A stretch of DNA of 64,000 nt from Chryseobacterium fluminis (lineage in GTDB: Bacteria; Bacteroidota; Bacteroidia; Flavobacteriales; Weeksellaceae), in assembly GCF_026314945.1 (NCBI RefSeq), contig NZ_CP111121.1, positions 3,968,001 through 4,032,000 on the forward strand, read 5' to 3'. How positions within the stretch are numbered: position 1 is the first letter of the stretch; every line of letters begins with the position of its first letter. Positions 1 to 5,550 of the stretch are shown piece by piece. The position numbers and the translations under genes were made by a program. The notes under the pieces are model-generated. The model saw only the letters and a program-made list of their open reading frames with translations. It searched no databases and was not told the origin of the DNA.

Positions 1-53
1 TGTTAATTTTAAATTGTTTGTAATTATTGTAATGTGATTGGTTTAGATGCCTG

Positions 54-230
54 TTAAGCAATTCTTGTTTTTACCACAGTGTTTCCACCGCAAGAACACT
101 GTCCGCAAGACTGAGCCGCCGCCTGTAGGCTGTTGGTTCCCCCTTTAAGGCTGGTCATCTGCTCTTCCTGCAGTTTGCTGATTTGTTCTTTGTTGATCTG
201 TAAACCTTTGGTTAATTTGATTTTGTGCAT
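54..230 (-). CDS. GG-leader RiPP-like precursor peptide, copy 1
   Basis: This 58-residue peptide has a charged, helical-looking leader ending in LKGG at about residues 28-31, the double-glycine cleavage site of peptides processed by C39-peptidase exporters in known families. The core that follows has Ser/Thr and the cluster SCGQCSCGG, with three cysteines, and ends in KTRIA. Leaders of this style are typical of class I lanthipeptide-like and other GG-leader peptides in Bacteroidota. The ATG at 228-230 is preferred over an upstream in-frame ATG at 291-293, because translation from there would run through the spacer and the second copy has the same ATG. No modification enzyme or C39 transporter lies in view. 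The peptide may lie on the same transcript as the receptor gene at 551-2950. Confidence 0.75.
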   Translation of the reverse strand: MHKIKLTKGLQINKEQISKLQEEQMTSLKGGTNSLQAAAQSCGQCSCGGNTVVKTRIA

Positions 231-285
231 GATGTTAATTTTTAAATTGTTTGTAAGTATATAATGTGATTGGTGTAGATGTCTG

Positions 286-462
286 TTAAGCAATTCTTGT
301 TTTTACCACTGTGTTTCCACCGCAAGAACACTGTCCGCAAGACTGAGCCGCCGCCTGTAGGCTGTTGGTTCCTCCTTTAAGGCTGTTCATCTGCTCTTCC
401 TGCAGTTTGCTGATTTGCTCTTTGTTGATCTGTAAACCTTTGGTTAATTTGATTTTGTGCAT
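286..462 (-). CDS. GG-leader RiPP-like precursor peptide, copy 2
   Basis: This is a near-identical 58-residue paralogue of the peptide at 54-230. The proteins differ only at residue 26 (Asn here, Thr there), just before the SLKGG site, and the genes show three synonymous changes, so the duplication is recent or the core is held under selection. The Cys-rich core SCGQCSCGG and the tail KTRIA are the same. It starts 88 nt after the end of the receptor gene and on the same strand, so the order acyltransferase, receptor, peptide 2, peptide 1 is a plausible operon. A role as bacteriocin, signal or lanthipeptide-like product is inference from the leader type. Confidence 0.75.
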   Translation of the reverse strand: MHKIKLTKGLQINKEQISKLQEEQMNSLKGGTNSLQAAAQSCGQCSCGGNTVVKTRIA

Positions 463-550
463 GATGTTTAAATTTTAAAATGATTAGTTTCCGGTTATCT
501 TTTCAAGTCTTAAAACCTTTATTGGACCTTACTTGCAAGTATATTTCTGT

Positions 551-2950
551 TTAGTTAACTCTGTTTCTTTCGTCTTCGTTTCCGAAGTTTCTGTCCTGTG
601 CGGACTTCAGATTGTTGTTTCCGAACTTGTAGCTTAGAGAGATCCTGAAGCCTCTTGTGTCACCATAGCTTTTGAAGTCTGTCTTTACGCCATTGGATTC
701 GTAACTGATTACCGGTCTTTGTCCATTCAATAAATCCTGTCCGGTCACCGTTAAGGTTAATTTTTTATCCAGCAGTAAAAATTTCATCGAAATATCCAGG
801 ATATTCATCGTTGAGATATGAAAGATCTGATAACGGCCCGGCAGCTGCAATCCGTAGTTAATGCTGAAAAATGTCGTTTTCGATTTGTTCAGGGTAAAAT
901 CATTGTTTGAATAGAAATAGGCATTATAGCCATCAATGGACCGGATAACATCTGTTTTGGATTTTACATTCTGATAATTGATATTAAATCCCGTAAAACT
1001 GTTCCACCAGGACCATTTATTAAAGTTGTAATAGGTGGACACACCGATCTGATAGGTATTTGCATAGTTCAGAGGAGTACTTCTCGTGATATTGGTATTG
1101 GGATCCAGGATGGCCAGCTCCTGACTGAAATCGGATACCTGCGAATAATAAACCGATGAGGCCCACTTCTGGTTTCTGACATAGGAAAATTCCAGGTTAT
1201 CGATCACCGATGGTTTCAGAAAAGGGTTCCCTTCAGAATAATAATATGGGCTTGTACGGATCACAAAAGGATTCAGATATTCAAAGGTAGGTCTTCGGAT
1301 CCTCCGGCTGTAGTTGAGGGAAAAAGAATTCTGATCATTTGGGTTATACGTCACATAAGCGGTGGGAAAAAGTTTAACATAATCGTTTTTATTCGTCTGG
1401 TTAAGATTCTGAGAATACCCCGTTGTCTGGGTAGCTTCCATTCTCAGTCCTGCCTGGGTTTCCCATTTTTCACCCAGTTTTTTATTTGCCGAAACGTATA
1501 ATGCTTCATTATATTCTTTATAATTAAATACATTGGTCTGATCGGTGTTCAGCACGGGAACGCCCGTCTGTTGGTCAAATACGACCAGGTCATTATCCGT
1601 ATTGGTATAGGTATATTTTCCACCGAAGCTCAGATTTGCCCATTTCAGCGGCATTTCTACATCTACTTTTCCGGAGTAGTTTTCTATGCGGTTTACATTG
1701 GTATTGGTTGCTGAGAAAAAGCTCAGCGGAATGATGTTTTTCTGATTGTCGAGTTCATTGCCTGCAAAGAAACTGTAATCCCTTTTTTTATAATTGAAAT
1801 AATCAAAATCGGTTGTTATTTTTGTACCTGCAGTATCTATCTTAAAGGTATTGTACCAGTTTACAGAATTCATATCAGGCTTATTATTGGCCTCCACATC
1901 AGATGCGATATAGGAATTTACAGCGCCTGTTGTATTATTAATCCTTGTCGTCAGCGGACTGTTCGATGAGGTATCTTTTGTGAAACTTCCAAGATATTTA
2001 GCTCCGGTCGTCCAGGCTTCGCTGATTTTATAATCGATTCCAAATCCCAGGCCCAGGCTGCTTTCCTCAGACTTATTTTTTACATTCATTAACCAGAGTT
2101 CGTCAGGATAATAGATCTTGCTGTCGGAAGTGGTACGCAGTCTCTGGGAGTTGGTATTGGCAGAAACCTGTAATGACAGTTTGTTATAATTATAATTGAA
2201 TATTCCCTGAAGGCCGCCTCCCGCATACGTTTTCTGTGTATAAGACCCTCCGATATTGGCATTCCATGAGTTGGCCTTAGCTTTTTTTAGTTTAATATTG
2301 ATTAATCCGTTGTCCCCTTCCGCGTCGTATTTTGCCGGTGGGGTAGTGATCACCTCAATCGACTGGATATTGTCCGAAGGTATCGACCTTAATAAACCCG
2401 AAAGATCATCCTGCGACATTCTCTGGATCCTGTCATCGATCATCACCAGAACTTCCCCTTTTCCGACAATGGACACTTTTTCGTCCTGTACCCGGACCAA
2501 CGGAGTGGTTTTTAAAGCATCCAGAGCGGTTCCTCCTGTTGCAGACACCGAGTTTTCCACATTAAACACCAGGCGGTCCACTTTTCTCTCTACGAGTTTT
2601 TTCTTTTTACTCAGGGTAACTTCCTGAATTTCTTTGTTGGTAGCAGGGGTGTCTTTGATCGTGTAATTTTCCTTGATATTGCCATCTATCGTGATCCTGT
2701 TCTCCAATACCTGATTTCCGTTCAAAAAGATCTTCAGGGTATACGCATCATTTTTGGGCAGGCTGATGGTAAAATTTCCATTTTCATCGGTAAGCGCGGA
2801 ATAGTTGTTTTTATCTGCTGACAGCATCACTTCGGCATAGGGAATATTTTTCGCCTGTTCGTCAGATACTTTTCCCGAAATACTCTGAGCACTTAAGCTG
2901 ATGCTCATTCCTATGAAGGATAATAGTGATATTAAGTATTTCTGTGTCAT
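551..2950 (-). CDS. outer-membrane beta-barrel receptor (TonB-dependent-like, OMP_b-brl_3 type)
   Basis: This 799-residue protein has a signal peptide (about 1-21, ending LSAQ), a CarboxypepD_reg-like Ig-fold domain (about 22-100), a plug-like region (about 120-220, with VLVMIDDR and the stretch IQSIEVITTPPAKYDAEG) and a C-terminal barrel of some 560 residues. This architecture is that of the outer membrane beta-barrel family relatives of TonB-dependent receptors, larger than a simple porin but shorter than SusC. No SusD partner is adjacent. It lies between a GNAT-like synthase and two GG-leader peptides, and a CTACAC-N4-GTGTAG box lies 84-99 nt before its ATG, so it probably belongs to the same regulon. 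Its ligand is unknown; uptake or release of the island's peptide or acyl product is only a guess. Confidence 0.85.
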   Translation of the reverse strand: MTQKYLISLLSFIGMSISLSAQSISGKVSDEQAKNIPYAEVMLSADKNNYSALTDENGNFTISLPKNDAYTLKIFLNGNQVLENRITIDGNIKENYTIKDTPATNKEIQEVTLSKKKKLVERKVDRLVFNVENSVSATGGTALDALKTTPLVRVQDEKVSIVGKGEVLVMIDDRIQRMSQDDLSGLLRSIPSDNIQSIEVITTPPAKYDAEGDNGLINIKLKKAKANSWNANIGGSYTQKTYAGGGLQGIFNYNYNKLSLQVSANTNSQRLRTTSDSKIYYPDELWLMNVKNKSEESSLGLGFGIDYKISEAWTTGAKYLGSFTKDTSSNSPLTTRINNTTGAVNSYIASDVEANNKPDMNSVNWYNTFKIDTAGTKITTDFDYFNYKKRDYSFFAGNELDNQKNIIPLSFFSATNTNVNRIENYSGKVDVEMPLKWANLSFGGKYTYTNTDNDLVVFDQQTGVPVLNTDQTNVFNYKEYNEALYVSANKKLGEKWETQAGLRMEATQTTGYSQNLNQTNKNDYVKLFPTAYVTYNPNDQNSFSLNYSRRIRRPTFEYLNPFVIRTSPYYYSEGNPFLKPSVIDNLEFSYVRNQKWASSVYYSQVSDFSQELAILDPNTNITRSTPLNYANTYQIGVSTYYNFNKWSWWNSFTGFNINYQNVKSKTDVIRSIDGYNAYFYSNNDFTLNKSKTTFFSINYGLQLPGRYQIFHISTMNILDISMKFLLLDKKLTLTVTGQDLLNGQRPVISYESNGVKTDFKSYGDTRGFRISLSYKFGNNNLKSAQDRNFGNEDERNRVN

Positions 2951-3013
2951 GTCTTTTATTTATTTCAAAAGTATCAGGTTGTGTTTTCTTTCTTGCTACA
3001 CTGTTGGGTAGTC

Positions 3014-3655
3014 TTAGGCGATCTGCTGCAATACTACACTTTGGTGTAGGTCGCTCGCAGGTTTTGACATCAAATGGCAGTTTTTGTCAAGAAACCTTTT
3101 CAATCCGTTATAAGTCAGAAGAACAGCAATCGTTTCAGAGCCTAAATAATGAATCGGCTTGGCCAGAGTGATGGCTTCGATACCCATTAACTTCAAAACT
3201 TTTAAAAGCTTGGCATCACACTCCGCGATGGCAACAGAATTTTCATTTTGGCAAACTTCGTTAAGCGCATAAGCCATTAAAGTTTTGAAAACGCCGAACC
3301 CGGTTTTATCAATTCCTTTTTTGATGGCGAATCTTCCGATATGCCAGATATCGGTGCCTTTGTTTTTGATAATATCCTGAGGATTGATACTGAAAAGTTT
3401 TTCCAATGGCAGAACATCCGTACGATTCCATTTTAGCACCCTGATTGATCCATTAATTTTCTGATCGCTGTCGCGGGATACAAAAATTTTAGAATTATTA
3501 AAACTTTTTTCTTCCTGATAGATGTCATCTACTTCAGCCCTGAACTGCTCCGCGTCTGTGTCATTTTCGTGATGATTAAAATTCTCTGTAACAACGAATT
3601 CTGAGAGTTCGCGCAGGTCTTTATTACTTAAAGAACAAAAGTTAAAATATTCCAT
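3014..3655 (-). CDS. GNAT-fold acyltransferase, LuxI / N-acyl amino acid synthase-like
   Basis: This 213-residue protein has the spacing of autoinducer-synthase-like and N-acyl amino acid synthase-like GNAT proteins: an acidic segment, GSIRVLKW at 69-76, a P-L-x-x-x-F segment, and IGRFA at 106-110, comparable to the conserved Arg and E/C-x-R-F-A regions of LuxI-type enzymes. It lacks a signal peptide. It would transfer an acyl group to an amine, but donor and acceptor cannot be read from the sequence. It is divergent from a LuxR-type regulator, and each of the two genes has its own CTACAC-N4-GTGTAG palindrome, an arrangement reminiscent of luxI/luxR. The 3' end of the gene contains the box serving the downstream receptor gene. 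It could equally be an ordinary N-acetyltransferase. Confidence 0.55.
   Translation of the reverse strand: MEYFNFCSLSNKDLRELSEFVVTENFNHHENDTDAEQFRAEVDDIYQEEKSFNNSKIFVSRDSDQKINGSIRVLKWNRTDVLPLEKLFSINPQDIIKNKGTDIWHIGRFAIKKGIDKTGFGVFKTLMAYALNEVCQNENSVAIAECDAKLLKVLKLMGIEAITLAKPIHYLGSETIAVLLTYNGLKRFLDKNCHLMSKPASDLHQSVVLQQIA
3034..3049. promoter_or_regulatory. palindromic operator CTACAC-TTTG-GTGTAG (box 1)
   Basis: A perfect 6+6 inverted repeat with a 4-nt spacer lies 84-99 nt upstream of the receptor start at 2950 and inside the last codons of the acyltransferase gene. It is one of four copies within 2.4 kb, each in front of an island gene. The symmetric form fits binding by a dimeric HTH protein such as the LuxR-type regulator at 3780-4538. 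Confidence 0.75.
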
Positions 3656-3703
3656 ATTTTTATTATCTTTAGGTAAAATTATTTCACTGAATAGTAAATA
3701 ATG

Positions 3704-3719
3704 CTACACTTTTGTGTAG
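3704..3719. promoter_or_regulatory. palindromic operator CTACAC-TTTT-GTGTAG (box 2)
   Basis: This copy lies 49-64 nt upstream of the acyltransferase start (3655, minus strand). The position is close to that of box 4 before thiF, consistent with activation near the -35 zone. Only 12 nt separate it from box 3, so the divergent promoters may be controlled jointly. Confidence 0.75.
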
Positions 3720-3731
3720 ATTTGTTAAAGT

Positions 3732-3747
3732 CTACACTATAGTGTAG
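3732..3747. promoter_or_regulatory. palindromic operator CTACAC-TATA-GTGTAG (box 3)
   Basis: This copy is a fully symmetric 16-mer 33-48 nt upstream of the LuxR-type regulator start at 3780. It suggests autoregulation by the gene product, either positive feedback or repression; the sequence does not say which. Confidence 0.75.
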
Positions 3748-3779
3748 TCACAGGAAAATCCTCTTTTTAAAACTAAGCC

Positions 3780-4538
3780 ATGGAAGAAATAAATAAATTC
3801 TTTACAACAAAAAACAGTATCCAGAGTATCTCCGAGTCAGAAAGCAATCAGACCGCTGATTACTTAGAAGTCATTAAAGCTTTTTCGAGAATTACCTACA
3901 TGAGTGTGTACGTGATCGATTACCAGAAACAGAACTTCGAATATGTATCCGACAATCCTCTGTTTTTGTGTGATCATACCCCTCAGGAAGTAGAAACCAT
4001 GGGATATGCCTTTTATTTCAGACATGTGAAGAAAGAAGATCTGGAACTGCTCTTAAAGATCAATGAAGTAGGGTTCGATTTTTATGAGAATCTGCCTGTT
4101 GAAGATCGTAAACTATATACCATTTCTTACGATTTCCACTTGATTAACGAAAATAAGAATGCGGTCCTTATCAACCATAAGCTGACGCCGCTTTTCCTTT
4201 CCTCAGAAGGGAAAATCTGGAAAGCCATGTGTCTGGTATCCCTTTCACACAATCATCAGTCAGGAAACATTTCCATTGTAAAACAAGGAACCGATGAGAT
4301 CTGGAACTATGACCTCAGTGAGAGTAAATGGATAAAAGATGAGAAAATTAAACTCTCCGAAAGAGAGGTCGAAATCCTGCGTCTGTATGCACAGGGGCTT
4401 ACGATCAATGAGATCGCAGAAAAAATATTTGTGACAGGAGATACCGTCAAATTCCACAGAAGGAAACTGTTTGATAAAATGGGAGTCAACAATATTACGG
4501 AAGCAATGTCCTATGCTACCAGCTATAAATTGATATAA
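3780..4538 (+). CDS. PAS-like sensor / LuxR-type HTH transcriptional regulator
   Basis: This 252-residue protein has an N-terminal PAS-like domain (about 28-165) and a C-terminal LuxR-type HTH (about 190-252) with the diagnostic LSEREVEILRLYAQG, NEIAEKIF and TVKFHRRKLFDKM elements. There is no receiver-domain Asp pocket and no signal peptide, so it is likely a cytoplasmic one-component sensor. It is divergent from the LuxI-like acyltransferase and flanked by the ThiF gene, which ends only 8 nt away on the opposite strand. Four identical half-site palindromes around the island are its most likely binding sites. The ligand of the PAS domain is unknown; the product of the neighbouring synthase is a reasonable candidate by inference. 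Confidence 0.85.
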   Translation: MEEINKFFTTKNSIQSISESESNQTADYLEVIKAFSRITYMSVYVIDYQKQNFEYVSDNPLFLCDHTPQEVETMGYAFYFRHVKKEDLELLLKINEVGFDFYENLPVEDRKLYTISYDFHLINENKNAVLINHKLTPLFLSSEGKIWKAMCLVSLSHNHQSGNISIVKQGTDEIWNYDLSESKWIKDEKIKLSEREVEILRLYAQGLTINEIAEKIFVTGDTVKFHRRKLFDKMGVNNITEAMSYATSYKLI

Positions 4539-4546
4539 TCTAACTC

Positions 4547-5293
4547 TTAATCCGAAATGGCATTGATGTAGAACTGCGGAAACGTTTTAAAAGGCTTTCC
4601 GGTAGCAATTTTAAACATCACATGCGTGCACATTCCCGCAACGATCCATGAAGCGATGGATAATTGCGGCGGGGGAAGATTCTGCTGTTCTGTTTTGTAC
4701 TCATGGATGATGTTTTCGAGCCATTCATTCGGGCGTTCCCAGAACCGCAGGTATCCGGCGACATATTCGACCATTTTCAGCTCGTTGAAATTTTCATCCG
4801 TAAGGCTGTCCAGCGATAATCCTGTCGGCGTGATGACAGCAACCAGGCCTCCCCAGCCAAGATTGTAAGGATGTAAAATATGCAAGCCTTTTTCCTGGCA
4901 TATCTTGTCAAAAACGATAGGGATATCACTCGTGAAATCGAGCGCATTAATGGCAATGCCATGCCCTTCAATGATGTCGTGCACATTCTCATGGGTGATA
5001 AACTCTTTCCGGAACTGAATATTTGCTCTAGGATTAATGTCTTTCAACCGGTTATAGAGAGTCTCTGCCTTAAACGTAGAGATATCTTTATGAGTATAAT
5101 TCTGTCTGTTAAGGTTGGACTGTTCAATGGTGTCACCATCTACGATCGTAATATTTTCAAAACCAAAACGGAGGGCACATTCGGCAATATTGCTTCCGAT
5201 ACCGCTTCCGGCAAGTAATATCGGAATATTTTTTATCCTGTTCTGTTCTTCTTCGTGTACATAAAGTCTGTTTCGGGTGTATTGTGCTTCCAT
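4547..5293 (-). CDS. ThiF/MoeB/HesA-family E1-like adenylyltransferase
   Basis: This 248-residue protein shows the E1-like Rossmann features: GSGIGSN at 29-35, VDGD at 51-54, NLNRQN at 60-65 with the conserved Arg, and Lys75. Such enzymes activate a carboxyl terminus as an acyl-adenylate. No CxxC zinc pair and no clear catalytic Cys are seen, so it may only adenylate, as in the MccB branch of the family. The ATG at 5291-5293 is chosen over the upstream ATG at 5413, because the operator palindrome at 5340-5355 then falls in the promoter and not in the coding region. No ubiquitin-like or JAMM partner is next to it. By shared operators it belongs with the acyltransferase, regulator and receptor. 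Its substrate is unknown. Confidence 0.8.
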   Translation of the reverse strand: MEAQYTRNRLYVHEEEQNRIKNIPILLAGSGIGSNIAECALRFGFENITIVDGDTIEQSNLNRQNYTHKDISTFKAETLYNRLKDINPRANIQFRKEFITHENVHDIIEGHGIAINALDFTSDIPIVFDKICQEKGLHILHPYNLGWGGLVAVITPTGLSLDSLTDENFNELKMVEYVAGYLRFWERPNEWLENIIHEYKTEQQNLPPPQLSIASWIVAGMCTHVMFKIATGKPFKTFPQFYINAISD

Positions 5294-5339
5294 AACTGAT
5301 GCTTTGATACAAATGTAGGGGGATGTGACATGATACAAG

Positions 5340-5355
5340 CTACACTCTAGTGTAG
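5340..5355. promoter_or_regulatory. palindromic operator CTACAC-TCTA-GTGTAG (box 4)
   Basis: This copy lies 47-62 nt upstream of the preferred thiF-like start at 5293, almost the same distance as box 2 to its gene. It ties the ThiF gene to the same regulon as the receptor, acyltransferase and regulator genes. It also argues against the longer thiF start, which would place the palindrome inside the coding sequence. Confidence 0.75.
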
Positions 5356-5550
5356 TTAACATCTTCTGGTTTTCTTTTTTCTTGATTATTTGATGTATAA
5401 AGGGTAAATTCAATAAAAATAAATCACAATACAGTGTTTTATAAAGAGTGTTTTACCTTTATTTAAAAAATTTCAGAAGTAATTCCAACCTTTTTGCTCC
5501 GGATGACATCTTTAATAGTAATGAGACTCATAAAACAAAAAGAGAATACA

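Larger units (their letters stand above)
1..464. repeat. tandem duplication of a ~232-bp unit carrying a GG-leader peptide gene
   Basis: Bases 1-232 and 233-464 are two head-to-tail copies of one unit, each holding a 58-codon peptide gene plus its 3' spacer. The copies differ by a handful of substitutions and small indels, mostly in the spacer. The spacer at 1-53 matches the spacer between the two genes (233-285), where it directly follows a start codon. A further copy is therefore expected just outside the left edge; that part is inference. Confidence 0.9.

Noticed and set aside
2256..2627. 123-codon open frame on the plus strand
   Set aside because: It is antisense to the conserved plug region of the receptor gene and has no family likeness; treated as a shadow.
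3014..4538. A proven luxI/luxR quorum-sensing pair
   Set aside because: The regulator has a PAS-like and not an autoinducer-binding domain, and the synthase resemblance is by spacing of motifs only; kept as hypothesis.
5294..5413. N-terminal extension of the ThiF protein
   Set aside because: It would contain the operator palindrome at 5340-5355, and the extra residues have no family resemblance.
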